A stretch of DNA of 14,818 nucleotides from an uncultured Clostridia bacterium (GTDB lineage: Bacteria > Bacillota > Clostridia > TANB77 > CAG-508), in NCBI GenBank assembly GCA_949118805.1, contig CASAUJ010000034.1, positions 1 through 14,818 of the forward strand. The letters run 5' to 3'. Shown here piece after piece: positions 1-6,578 of this stretch. Each line of letters starts with the position of its first letter. Within the stretch, counting starts at the first letter, position 1. The notes under the pieces were generated by a model. That model ran no database searches and was not told the origin of the DNA. It was given only the letters and a program-made list of their open reading frames with translations. The position numbers and the translations under genes were made by a program.

Positions 1-29
1 ATTATACACCTTTTTTTTGGTTTTGTCTA
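1..29 (-). promoter_or_regulatory. Sigma-A-type promoter reading out of the left edge
   Basis: Read on the minus strand, TAGACA (24-29) is followed after exactly 17 bases by TATAAT (1-6). That is five of six and six of six matches to the sigma-A consensus. It lies downstream of the gene ending at 58 and would start transcription just outside the window, so it probably serves a neighbour not seen here. Confidence 0.55.
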
Positions 30-57
30 CATAAAAAGTTAATTTTATTCAAAAAAG

Positions 58-570
58 TTATATTTTTCCTGCATTTTGGCTATTATTTTTTTGATATATC
101 TTGTAAAGTGTTTGAATAATTAGTATTTCATAAGTTTTTAAAAGTTGCCCTTTTTCCTTTTTTATTCTTTTTTCCTCAATTTCTATTATGTTTCCATTAC
201 GATTTTTTAAAGTTTTCTGCCAATATACTAAAATATCTGTCTCACTATTACTTGAAATTGTAACATCTGCTTTTTGATTTAATCCATAAGTAATTAGGTT
301 TTTCATTTCTTTGGGTTCTGGATTTTTATCTGTATTCATCATAAAATATTGTGTTGTTTCAAAAATTTTCTGTAATATCTCTTTATTGTTTTTAAATTTT
401 TCTAAACTTTCTTCTACAATAATTGTTTCAAATTTAATATTTTTGATATTTTCAATGCTCTTTAGATTAATTAACACAAAATTCAAGTTTTCTTCTTTGC
501 TTTCTTCTAGCATTTTTTTCTTGATTTTTTCAAAACATCTTTTATTTGTGATCATACCGATAAATGACAT
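58..570 (-). CDS. Conserved-looking hypothetical protein, 170 aa
   Basis: I do not recognise this protein. It is a Lys/Glu/Asn-rich soluble protein with no signal peptide and no membrane segment. Residues about 30-60 alternate a beta-like stretch (NFVLINLKS) with a second one (FETIIVEES), which looks like part of an alpha/beta Rossmann-type fold. A later segment, ITYGLNQKADVTISS (about 93-107), resembles loosely the start of a Mur-ligase-like C-terminal domain, but this is too weak for a functional call. The ATG at 570 is preceded by AGGGG with about 8 bases of spacing. The gene lies 63 bases downstream of the deacetylase gene on the same strand with no terminator visible between them, so the two may be co-transcribed. 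Confidence 0.7.
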   Translation of the reverse strand: MSFIGMITNKRCFEKIKKKMLEESKEENLNFVLINLKSIENIKNIKFETIIVEESLEKFKNNKEILQKIFETTQYFMMNTDKNPEPKEMKNLITYGLNQKADVTISSNSETDILVYWQKTLKNRNGNIIEIEEKRIKKEKGQLLKTYEILIIQTLYKIYQKNNSQNAGKI

Positions 571-633
571 TTTCTATCCCCTATTACTTAATTTTTATTA
601 TTATTTCCTTTTTTGGTAAAAATATACTCTTAC

Positions 634-1413
634 TTACTTTTTTATTTGTGTCCCATTGTTATTAATCGTATAGTTTTCTTGTACAATTAACTCTGAAACT
701 TTTACTACTTCTAACCCTTTTTCTTTGATATTTTTTAATAATTGCTCTAAACTATCAGCTGTATGTTTCGTTCCATTATGACTTAAAATGATATCTCCTT
801 CTTTTATTTTTCCTTCTAGTCGTTTCCACATTTCTTCTCCTGTTAATCCTGTATAATCTAACGTATCTAAATTCCATTGAATGGTATGATACCCTTTGTC
901 TTGTGCTGCTTTTATCACAGTATCATTATATTCCCCATATGGTGCTCGGTAAATTTTGGTTCTTTTTCCTGTTATCTTTTCGATCTTATCATTGCTTTTT
1001 TCTATTTCTTCAATATTTTTTTCATAAGTTAATTTATTAACATGTGGATGTGTGTTACTATGGCTAGCTATTTCATGCCCTGCTTCATGTATTTTTTTTG
1101 CCGCTTCTGGAAATTTGTCAATCCAGTCTCCTACCATAAAAAATGTTATTTTGGTTTGATTATCTTGTAAAATTTTCAAAATCTGATCAATATCGTCTGC
1201 ATTCCAAGCACAATTCATAGTAAATGCAACTTTTTTTTCTTTGGTTTGTACATTATAAATAGGCAATAACTTTCCCGTTGTACTTGCTGTTTCTATGGTA
1301 TTTTTTTCATTATTGGTGTCATTCATACTTCCTGCTACACAAAATAAAAGTACTACTGTTACAATTGATACTAGATAAGTATATATTTTTTGCTTGTTAA
1401 ATACGAAAAACAT
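634..1413 (-). CDS. Membrane-anchored NodB-type polysaccharide deacetylase
   Basis: Likely removes N-acetyl groups from a cell-envelope glycan (peptidoglycan or similar) outside the membrane. A short basic N-terminus and a hydrophobic segment (about 10-29) form a signal anchor. The NodB domain spans about 60-245. Visible motifs are HSNTHP with metal-binding His118 and His122, RAPYG (156-160), a Trp-Asn-x-Asp region near 180-186, and LSHNGT with His212. Motif 1 is not the classical TFDD but TMNCAWNADD (65-74), so the usual catalytic-base Asp position holds Asn67, and Asp73/Asp74 are left as candidate metal ligands. Related clostridial deacetylases also carry a '-NCAW-' or '-DVAW-' form of this motif, so activity is plausible but not assured. 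The start is supported by GAGGAGGG six bases upstream. Confidence 0.88.
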   Translation of the reverse strand: MFFVFNKQKIYTYLVSIVTVVLLFCVAGSMNDTNNEKNTIETASTTGKLLPIYNVQTKEKKVAFTMNCAWNADDIDQILKILQDNQTKITFFMVGDWIDKFPEAAKKIHEAGHEIASHSNTHPHVNKLTYEKNIEEIEKSNDKIEKITGKRTKIYRAPYGEYNDTVIKAAQDKGYHTIQWNLDTLDYTGLTGEEMWKRLEGKIKEGDIILSHNGTKHTADSLEQLLKNIKEKGLEVVKVSELIVQENYTINNNGTQIKK

Positions 1414-1472
1414 AAAAATCCCTCCTCTTCATGCTATTTAATTGTATGCTTTTTCTTAATAGAAAATACATT

Positions 1473-1504
1473 AAAATAAAAAGACATCGTATATACTACG
1501 TCTT
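1473..1504 (-). terminator. Intrinsic terminator of the decayed gene
   Basis: An 11-bp imperfect hairpin at 1481-1504, with one G-U pair and one mismatch on the minus strand, is followed on that strand by TTTTTATTTT. It lies directly downstream of the decayed small gene at 1542-1887 and before the deacetylase gene. Confidence 0.6.
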
Positions 1505-1541
1505 AATTTAAATTAAAAAATTCTAATTATCTTATAAATTT

Positions 1542-1887
1542 TCAAATTTGATTTACATTAGAACTGCTTAAATATCCATAATTTTCACTAATATCGTTAT
1601 TGTATTCTCTTGAAAAGACAAAATAAGTCCCATTATACATCTACCATTCTGTATTTGCTATTTTTACGCCACAATTTAGGCGAATTGTAGCGTACCATTA
1701 ATTTGAATTTGTTATTTTGAAGTAAATCTTTTCTGTTTCTACTTTTTCTTTCTTTTCCCCTTTTGCAGTTACGCTTTTATTTAAAATCTCATCTTTTGTT
1801 TTATAGTAGTAATCGTTATTCCAACTAAGATAAGTAATATAATTATTGTTCCTATTAAAGCAATAGTATAATTCCCTTATTTTTCAT
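1542..1887 (-). pseudogene. Decayed gene for a small membrane-anchored protein
   Basis: This 648-base gap between genes holds a broken coding sequence. An ATG at 1887, with a weak GAGAG upstream, begins MKNKGIILL. Reading must then shift twice, by one base each time, to follow a transmembrane segment (LIGTIIILLILVGI). From about 1817 it enters a frame giving NDYYYKTKDEILNKS and continuing through a Lys/Glu-rich stretch. In that frame there are two in-frame stops, TAA at 1698-1700 and TAG at 1641-1643. Coding-like sequence continues past both (WYATIRLNCGVKIANTEW, then MYNGTYFVFSREYNN) to a final TGA at 1542-1544. The intact ancestor was probably about 115 aa with one N-terminal membrane segment. 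Promoter and terminator remain on either side. I do not recognise the family. Confidence 0.65.
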
Positions 1888-1917
1888 TTGTTTCTCTCTT
1901 TTCTTATTTTTAAATCA

Positions 1918-1947
1918 ATTATATTAATTCTGTTTATGTTATGTCGA
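1918..1947 (-). promoter_or_regulatory. Promoter of the decayed small gene
   Basis: On the minus strand, TCGACA (1942-1947), an 18-base spacer and TATAAT (1918-1923) lie about 30 bases upstream of the ATG at 1887. This is a good sigma-A match, and it implies the gene was a stand-alone unit before it decayed. Confidence 0.5.
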
Positions 1948-1984
1948 TAACATTACAATTCATAATCTTTCATATTTAGGTAAA

Positions 1985-2040
1985 AACACAAAAATTCCTT
2001 CAAAGAAAAATATTTTACACTCTACTTTTCTTTGAAGGAA
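1985..2040 (-). terminator. Intrinsic terminator downstream of the DUF4190-like gene
   Basis: A perfect 15-bp stem has arms at 1995-2009 and 2026-2040 (TTCCTTCAAAGAAAA and its complement) around a 16-base loop. On the minus strand it is followed by TTTTTGTGTT. It lies 22 bases beyond the stop of the gene at 2062-2469. Confidence 0.8.
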
Positions 2041-2061
2041 AATAACGATTTTTATTTCTTG

Positions 2062-2469
2062 TTAATCATAATCATACCATCTATTATTTCTGTAATTTCT
2101 ATGATAGTAATTATTATCATCTAAAGAATCCGAAATCCCTATTATAAATCCTGTTACAAATGCAAAAATAACGATAATTATTGTAACAACTAATCCAATA
2201 GAACCTGTTACAATTCCTGTTATGGCCATGCCTTTTCCTGTTGATTTTACTCCTAAAATACCAAAAATCACAGCTAAAATTGCACAAGGTATTGAAATAT
2301 ACCATAAACAGAAAAATACTAATGATACGATTCCTAAAACCATTGCGGCAATCCCAAAACCTTTTCGATCTGATTTAGCAGATACGGTTTGTTTCTCTTC
2401 TTCTATTTTTGAATTTCCAGTTTCTTGTACTGTTTCTACTTCTATTATCTCTTTCTTTTCTTCTTCCAT
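2062..2469 (-). CDS. DUF4190-like small membrane protein, 135 aa
   Basis: An acidic, Glu/Lys-rich cytoplasmic head of about 45 residues precedes two long hydrophobic segments. The first runs through GIAAMVLGIVSLVFFCLWYI and on into CAILAVIFGILGV; the second starts at GMAITGIVTGSIGLVV. The Gly-rich pair of helices with 'ILAVIFGILG-KS-GKGMAITGI' between them is typical of DUF4190 proteins, whose function is unknown. The tail is unusual, rich in Asp, Asn, Tyr and Arg (about the last 20 residues). The frame is open as far as 2583, but that would overlap the upstream gene. ATG at 2469 has AAAGGGG eight bases upstream and is preferred; ATG at 2475 is only two bases from that site. The gene follows the DUF2752-like gene by 50 bases, probably in one transcript. 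Confidence 0.8.
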   Translation of the reverse strand: MEEEKKEIIEVETVQETGNSKIEEEKQTVSAKSDRKGFGIAAMVLGIVSLVFFCLWYISIPCAILAVIFGILGVKSTGKGMAITGIVTGSIGLVVTIIIVIFAFVTGFIIGISDSLDDNNYYHRNYRNNRWYDYD

Positions 2470-2519
2470 TTTCATTGCCCCTTTCTTTATATTTCTATTA
2501 TACTCTCTTTTTCCTATTT

Positions 2520-2891
2520 TTACAAGAAATTTCTTAGAATTGTATAAATCAATAGTAAAATTATAAAAATAATTCCATACCAATATCTAGGATATAACCA
2601 TGTAGCAATCTTTTTCTTTCGATTTCTATTAAACACATAGAGGATATTTACCATTCCTAAATAGATTATTCCTAGAAAGAATATAATATGCGAAAAAAAG
2701 GATTCTACTAAATTTCCTTTTAATAAATTACTAATACATCTTGTTCCTCCACAAGCTGGGCATAAAATACCAGTTGCTTGATAAATCCAACAAGATGGTA
2801 TAAATTGAACATAATTAAATTTTACAAAATAATACAAAATAACCACTAAAACTATTTCGCTTCCTAAAATGATCACACTCTTTTTGCTCAT
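2520..2891 (-). CDS. DUF2752-like membrane protein, 123 aa
   Basis: A three-helix membrane protein with hydrophobic segments at about 5-25, 65-88 and 100-120. Between the first two is GILCPACGGTRCISNLLKGN, the CP-CG-TR motif that defines DUF2752. Its biochemical role is not established; the paired cysteines suggest a metal or redox site. AAGGAG lies eight bases before the ATG at 2891. A TATAAT box at 2918-2923 (minus strand) lies upstream but without a convincing -35. DUF2752 and DUF4190 genes side by side suggest a two-gene membrane unit, ended by the terminator at 1985-2040. Confidence 0.85.
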   Translation of the reverse strand: MSKKSVIILGSEIVLVVILYYFVKFNYVQFIPSCWIYQATGILCPACGGTRCISNLLKGNLVESFFSHIIFFLGIIYLGMVNILYVFNRNRKKKIATWLYPRYWYGIIFIILLLIYTILRNFL

Positions 2892-2964
2892 TTGATTAAC
2901 TCCTTACTTTCTCTTTTATTATACAAAATATTTTTTAAGAATACTAGACATTTTTCTTCAACAT

Positions 2965-2993
2965 TTTACGTTTTTTTCATATTATATTATAAA
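2965..2993 (+). promoter_or_regulatory. Promoter of the Cys-rich carboxypeptidase-regulatory-like gene
   Basis: TTTACG (2965-2970), a 17-base spacer and TATAAA (2988-2993) stand 39 bases before the ATG at 3033. The first transcribed base would be near 3000, giving a short leader with a strong AAGGAAGG site. Confidence 0.5.
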
Positions 2994-3032
2994 GTAGCTA
3001 TAAAGCTATAAAAAAGAAAGGAAGGATAAATT

Positions 3033-3491
3033 ATGGAAATGGATAACAAAAAACCTTTTTGTCCAGTTCTAGATGTTGATGGAGTAATTTCAGGAGGAAA
3101 ACAATTTGATCTTGATATTACTTTACCAGAAGACAATCGTGATGTTATTTATGGTGTTGTAAAAAATTGTTTTAAAGAACCAGTTAAAGATGCTGTTGTA
3201 AAATTAGTAGAAGTTGTTTGTGAACATGGTAAAGAAGAAAGAAGACCAATTGGACACACTTTCACTGATAAAGAAGGAGAATTTGTTTTTGGACCTCTTT
3301 GTCCTGGAAAAGAATATGCTCTTCAAATTTGGGTAAATGACACTAAAAAAATTAAAATTTGTGCAAAATGTCATCATGAAGGTAGATGCTTAAAAGGTGA
3401 AAAATGTGACAAATGTGATTGTTTTATCAACGATTGTGATAAATGTGAAAAAGAAGAATTAGATTGTTTTGAAAAACCTGAATGTAAATAA
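3033..3491 (+). CDS. Carboxypeptidase-regulatory-like domain protein with Cys-rich tail
   Basis: This 152-aa protein has no signal peptide. Residues about 36-108 form a carboxypeptidase-regulatory-like (transthyretin-like beta-sandwich) domain. The pattern is VIYGVVKNCFKEPVKDAVVKL, then GHTFTDKEGEFVFGPLCPGKEYALQI. Such domains are structural or binding modules rather than enzymes. The last ~45 residues are a tail with ten cysteines, many spaced CxxC or CDKC, and there are four more in the domain. Similar short proteins occur in Clostridia; a role in metal binding or in a disulfide-linked coat layer is only my guess. The gene stands alone, with its own promoter and a strong terminator, and its strand is opposite to its neighbours. 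AAGGAAGG seven bases upstream supports the ATG at 3033; a second ATG two codons in is less well placed. Confidence 0.82.
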   Translation: MEMDNKKPFCPVLDVDGVISGGKQFDLDITLPEDNRDVIYGVVKNCFKEPVKDAVVKLVEVVCEHGKEERRPIGHTFTDKEGEFVFGPLCPGKEYALQIWVNDTKKIKICAKCHHEGRCLKGEKCDKCDCFINDCDKCEKEELDCFEKPECK

Positions 3492-3496
3492 CAATA

Positions 3497-3538
3497 GAAA
3501 TCAAAAAAGAAGTATCGCAATACTTCTTTTTTGATTTC
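3497..3538. terminator. Strong bidirectional terminator
   Basis: A perfect 19-bp stem (3497-3515 with 3520-3538) closes a CGCA loop, and the stem holds A6/T6 runs. It works in either direction, ending the plus-strand gene at 3491 and the minus-strand TSUP/small-peptide transcript ending at 3564. Confidence 0.85.
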
Positions 3539-3563
3539 TCCTCTAACTTACGAAAAAACAAAC

Positions 3564-3704
3564 TTACATCATTCCCATTTTCTTAGCAAATTGTTTTCCT
3601 TTTTTCATTAATTTCTTTTTACTCATTCCTTCGTTTTCTGCATACATCATCCATAATCCTGTTGTAATTAAACCACCAATCATAACACCTTTAACAAATT
3701 TCAT
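3564..3704 (-). CDS. 46-aa single-span membrane peptide
   Basis: A short gene with a clear AGGTG site seven bases before the ATG at 3704 and a stop at 3564-3566. The product starts MKFVKGVMIGGLITTGLWMM, a glycine-containing membrane segment (about 5-21). A basic tail follows, rich in Lys and Met (SKKKLMKKGKQFAKK). The layout recalls small YtxH-like or DUF3918-like membrane proteins, but at this length the family cannot be fixed. It starts 30 bases after the second TSUP gene and just before the shared terminator, so it is probably the last gene of that transcript. Its tail could sit on the cytoplasmic face. Confidence 0.75.
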   Translation of the reverse strand: MKFVKGVMIGGLITTGLWMMYAENEGMSKKKLMKKGKQFAKKMGMM

Positions 3705-3734
3705 TTTATTCACCTCAATTTTATTGTTCCTTTT

Positions 3735-4112
3735 TTACTCTTTTTTATTCTTTTTTCCATATAATTTAAAAATGGAATATATTTCATTAAGCGTGATCAC
3801 AGCTAAAAAAGCACCAAAACATTTTTTTAAAATTTGCACATCTATATGAATAGAAATGTTAGCTCCTAGAATGGCTCCTAGAATTCCAAACACAGAAATT
3901 AATAAAGCTAGTTTTGTATCAATATTTTTATTTTTGAAATTAACTATAATGGCTACAATCGCAGTTGGTATAAAAAAAATAAGATTGGTCGCTTGTGCTA
4001 TATGTTGTTCAACTCCTAACAAAAAAGTCAAAAGAAAGATTAGAATAGTTCCTCCTCCCATACCTGTTCCACTTACAATTCCTGATACAATTCCAATAAT
4101 AATTTCTGTCAT
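3735..4112 (-). CDS. Half-size TSUP (TauE/SafE-like) transporter subunit, second gene
   Basis: A 125-aa membrane protein with about four hydrophobic segments. It begins with the TauE/SafE signature of a glycine-rich first helix (GIVSGIVSGTGMGGGTILI, about 7-25), followed by a TNLIFFIPTA helix. Full TauE/SafE (TSUP) proteins are about 250 aa and consist of two such repeats; this protein is one repeat. Family members move sulfite, sulfonates or other small anions, but the substrate here cannot be told. It lies 35 bases downstream of another half-size homologue, so the pair most likely forms one transporter as a heterodimer. GGAAGGG lies about 10 bases before the ATG. The C-terminus is a short Lys-rich tail. 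Confidence 0.85.
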   Translation of the reverse strand: MTEIIIGIVSGIVSGTGMGGGTILIFLLTFLLGVEQHIAQATNLIFFIPTAIVAIIVNFKNKNIDTKLALLISVFGILGAILGANISIHIDVQILKKCFGAFLAVITLNEIYSIFKLYGKKNKKE

Positions 4113-4147
4113 ATTTTTTGTCCCTTCCCTTTTCTCTTAATTTAATT

Positions 4148-4495
4148 CTATCCTGCAATCATTTTATAGGAAATGTAAGCTAAAAAGATAGTAAATACTA
4201 CTTTCATTACTTCTTTTGGCAATTTTTTTAACAACTTTGCTCCTATATATCCTCCAATTACGCCTCCCAATGCACATAAAAAAGCTATATCCCAGTTAAT
4301 AAAATTTCCTTGGTAATAAAAAAAGCTACTTGTAATTACCATTGGCAAAATACAAAATACTGATGTTCCTCTCGCTTTTGTATCGTCTATTTCTAATAAA
4401 TGAATAAATGCTGGAACTAATATCATTCCTCCACCTGTTGAAAACAATCCACTTATTATTCCTGCTAACAATCCGATTATCATCTTTTTTATCAT
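4148..4495 (-). CDS. Half-size TSUP (TauE/SafE-like) transporter subunit, first gene
   Basis: A 115-aa membrane protein and the partner of the gene at 3735-4112. It opens with MIIGLLAGIISGLFSTGGGM, the classic TauE/SafE first-helix motif, followed by an A-GTS helix-start motif (KARGTSVFCILP) and a third segment, LGGVIGGYIGAKL. It corresponds to the N-terminal repeat of a normal TSUP protein. There is no frameshift joining it to the next gene: each has its own start, stop and ribosome binding site, so these are true separate subunits. The start at 4495 is served by GTAGG eight bases upstream, and that site lies inside a small hairpin at 4500-4523. An ATG four codons further on is a less likely start. 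Confidence 0.87.
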   Translation of the reverse strand: MIKKMIIGLLAGIISGLFSTGGGMILVPAFIHLLEIDDTKARGTSVFCILPMVITSSFFYYQGNFINWDIAFLCALGGVIGGYIGAKLLKKLPKEVMKVVFTIFLAYISYKMIAG

Positions 4496-4499
4496 AATA

Positions 4500-4523
4500 A
4501 AAACCTACTTTTTAATAGGTTTT
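4500..4523 (-). other. Leader hairpin covering the TSUP ribosome binding site
   Basis: On the minus strand, AAAACCTA and TAGGTTTT (8-bp arms) enclose an 8-base loop, followed by TTTTTATT and the ATG at 4495. The downstream arm contains the GTAGG ribosome binding site. The element could be a weak terminator or attenuator, or a translational switch; it is AT-rich and not very stable. Confidence 0.35.
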
Positions 4524-4568
4524 CCAATTTTAATTTTCTTATTCAAATTCATGTAAAATAAGAATATC

Positions 4569-4639
4569 TTGATGTGCAATGGGGACGTTTCTTTTTTCAC
4601 ATATAATGTGAAAAAAGAAACGTCCCCATTGCACATCAA
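4569..4639. repeat. Perfect inverted repeat, 34-bp arms, 3-base loop
   Basis: Bases 4569-4602 and 4606-4639 are perfect reverse complements around ATA. The arms contain GCAATGGGGACGTTTC and a T6 run. Perfect 34-bp arms and a GGGGACG core are unlike a normal terminator. They recall the dispersed hairpin repeats of clostridial genomes, some of which are moved by Y1/RAYT transposases (from memory, not tested). The right arm overlaps the last codon of rarA and provides its TGA (4636-4638), suggesting insertion at the gene end. Confidence 0.9.
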
Positions 4640-5865
4640 TCTAGTTGATAATATTTTGTTCCCAACATTTTATCTGGCAAATATTGTTGTTCTACCTGAT
4701 TTCCTGGGAAATCATGTGGATATAAATAGCCTTCACTGTAACCTAGTTCCCTCATTTTTTCAATCGGTGCATTTCGTATGTGCATGGGAATTTCTCCTGT
4801 ATCTTTTGTTTGCACATCTTCTAATGCTTGATTAATTCCTTTATAGGTTGCATTGGATTTTTTCGATGTAGCAACATATACTGCTGCTTCTGATAATAAT
4901 ATTCTTGCTTCTGGCATTCCTATCATGTGAACAGCTTGCATTGCTGCATTCGCCACTACTAATGCATTTGGATTTGCCATTCCTACGTCTTCTGAAGCAC
5001 AAATTACAATTCTTCTTGCTAAGAACAATGGATCTTCTCCCCCATTTAATGCCCTTGCTAAATAAAAAATAGTAGCATCTGGATCAGAACCTCTCATTGA
5101 TTTTATAAATGCACTTATATTATCATAATGTTCTTCTCCATTTTTATCAAAAATAGCTTTTCTATTTTGTATACTATTTTTTATTACTTCATCTGTTAAA
5201 TGAATCCATCCATCTTCTGCTATTGGTGTTGTTAATGTTCCTACTTCTAATCCATTTAAAGCGGTTCTAACATCTCCATTGCTAATTGCTGCTATTTTTC
5301 TTAGTGTTTCATCTTCTATTTTTATGTTATATTCTCCTAATCCATCTTTTCTCTCTACAGCACTTTTTAAAACATGATAAATATCTTCCTCTGTTAATGG
5401 ATTTAATTTAATAACCATTGATCTCGAAATTAACGCCTTATTTACTTCAAAATAGGGATTTTCAGTGGTTGCTCCAATCAAAATAACAGTTCCATTTTCA
5501 ACAAATGGAAGTAATGCATCTTGTTGTAATTTATTAAATCTATGAATCTCATCAATAAATAAAATACTTTTACCAATCGGATTAAGCATAAAATTTTTAG
5601 TTTCTTCAACCACCTTTTTGATATCTGCTACTCCTGATGTTACTGCATTTATTTTATAAAATTTATATTTTGTAGTTTCACTAATAACCCTTGCTAAAGA
5701 GGTTTTTCCACACCCTGGTGGTCCAAATAAAATAATACTAGATAATCTATCTGCTTTTATCGTTCGGTATAAAATCTTATCTTTTCCAATTACATGCTCC
5801 TGCCCCACATATTCTTCCAATGTTTTTGGCCTCATGCGAAAAGCTAATGGTTCATTAGAATTCAT
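4636..5865 (-). CDS. rarA: Replication-associated recombination protein A (RarA/MgsA), AAA+ ATPase
   Basis: A AAA+ ATPase that acts at stalled replication forks, related to the clamp-loader and RuvB groups. Residues about 1-190 hold the ATPase core. Walker A is GPPGCGKTS (48-56), Walker B is ILFIDEIHRFN with Asp105-Glu106, and sensor 1 is GATTEN (131-136). An arginine finger near Arg148 sits in the ISRSMVI segment. The C-terminal half has the family features RGSDPDA, YLARAL-GGEDPLFLARRIVI-ASEDVG and the YLYPHDFPG-QVEQQYLP block, so the protein is essentially full length at 409 aa. The chosen ATG (5865) has GGAGG eight bases upstream; in-frame ATGs at 5880 and 5871 are too close to, or before, that site. 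It follows ruvA by about 20 bases. Its stop codon lies in the inverted repeat at 4569-4639. Confidence 0.95.
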   Translation of the reverse strand: MNSNEPLAFRMRPKTLEEYVGQEHVIGKDKILYRTIKADRLSSIILFGPPGCGKTSLARVISETTKYKFYKINAVTSGVADIKKVVEETKNFMLNPIGKSILFIDEIHRFNKLQQDALLPFVENGTVILIGATTENPYFEVNKALISRSMVIKLNPLTEEDIYHVLKSAVERKDGLGEYNIKIEDETLRKIAAISNGDVRTALNGLEVGTLTTPIAEDGWIHLTDEVIKNSIQNRKAIFDKNGEEHYDNISAFIKSMRGSDPDATIFYLARALNGGEDPLFLARRIVICASEDVGMANPNALVVANAAMQAVHMIGMPEARILLSEAAVYVATSKKSNATYKGINQALEDVQTKDTGEIPMHIRNAPIEKMRELGYSEGYLYPHDFPGNQVEQQYLPDKMLGTKYYQLD

Positions 5866-5887
5866 GACCATTTCCTCCATCCAAAAC

Positions 5888-6535
5888 TCATTTTCCTAAA
5901 AGAATTAAACCTTTTTTGATTAATTCTTCTGTTGATAATTCATCTTTATCTAATTTTGTAAATGCTTTTTCAATTTCTTTTTTGTTATATCCTAACACTT
6001 GTAATGCTGCCATTGCTTCTGAAATTTTATTATTCTTTTCTAGTGCTATTTGTAATTTTCCTTTTTCTTCTGTTTCTTTTTTTGCCTTACCTTGAGAGCT
6101 GATCGTTTCTTTTATCTGTTCGATTTGTTGCTCTTTGGTTATTTTATCTTTTAATTCTAAGATGATCCTTTGTGCAGATTTCGCTCCAATTCCTGGAATC
6201 CCTGTTAAAGCTTTAACATCCTCTGAAATAACTGCTAAGGCAAATTCTGATGGAGCACAAACGGCTAACATTGTTAATGCTGTTTTAGCTCCCACTCCAC
6301 TTACACTAATCAATAATTCAAACATTTTTAATTCTTCTAAAGTATTAAATCCATAAATGCTAATATCATCTTCTCTTACCTTATAATAGGTATGCACTTT
6401 TACGGTTTCTCCTATATTTCCTATTTTTTCAATCCCTACTTCTGACATAAATATTTTATAACCTAGCCCACCTACATCAATAACAATATATCCTGTCATT
6501 TTCATTTCTAAGGTTCCTTTTACATATGCTAACAT
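5888..6535 (-). CDS. ruvA: Holliday junction DNA helicase subunit RuvA
   Basis: RuvA binds four-way DNA junctions as a tetramer and recruits the RuvB motor for branch migration. At 215 aa it is of normal length (about 200). Three parts are visible: an N-terminal OB-fold domain (MLAYVKGTLEM to about 65, with GYKIF and the EDDISIYGF turn), and a helix-hairpin-helix domain with two hairpins (SVSGVGAKTAL and GIPGIGAKSAQRII-ELKDK). A Lys/Glu-rich linker then leads to a C-terminal RuvB-binding domain (EAMAALQVLGYNKKEIEKAF). AAGGAAGG eight bases upstream fixes the ATG at 6535. ruvB, the usual next gene, is absent here; rarA takes its place. The gene is the second of the HD-ruvA-rarA operon. Confidence 0.97.
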   Translation of the reverse strand: MLAYVKGTLEMKMTGYIVIDVGGLGYKIFMSEVGIEKIGNIGETVKVHTYYKVREDDISIYGFNTLEELKMFELLISVSGVGAKTALTMLAVCAPSEFALAVISEDVKALTGIPGIGAKSAQRIILELKDKITKEQQIEQIKETISSQGKAKKETEEKGKLQIALEKNNKISEAMAALQVLGYNKKEIEKAFTKLDKDELSTEELIKKGLILLGK

Positions 6536-6578
6536 CTCTTTTTCCTTCCTTCGTTTCTTGATTTAATTATTTCATAAT

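Noticed and set aside
1542..1887. Stop-codon recoding (altered genetic code) to explain in-frame TAA and TAG
   Set aside because: The frame also needs two frameshifts, and all nearby genes end normally at TAA, TAG or TGA; decay is simpler.
3735..4495. The two TSUP genes as one gene broken by a frameshift
   Set aside because: Each has a stop, a separate start and its own ribosome binding site, with 35 bases between them; no single shift joins them neatly.
4569..4835. Plus-strand open frame of 88 codons across the inverted repeat and rarA end
   Set aside because: It lies opposite rarA, begins inside the repeat, has no ribosome binding site and shows no known motif.
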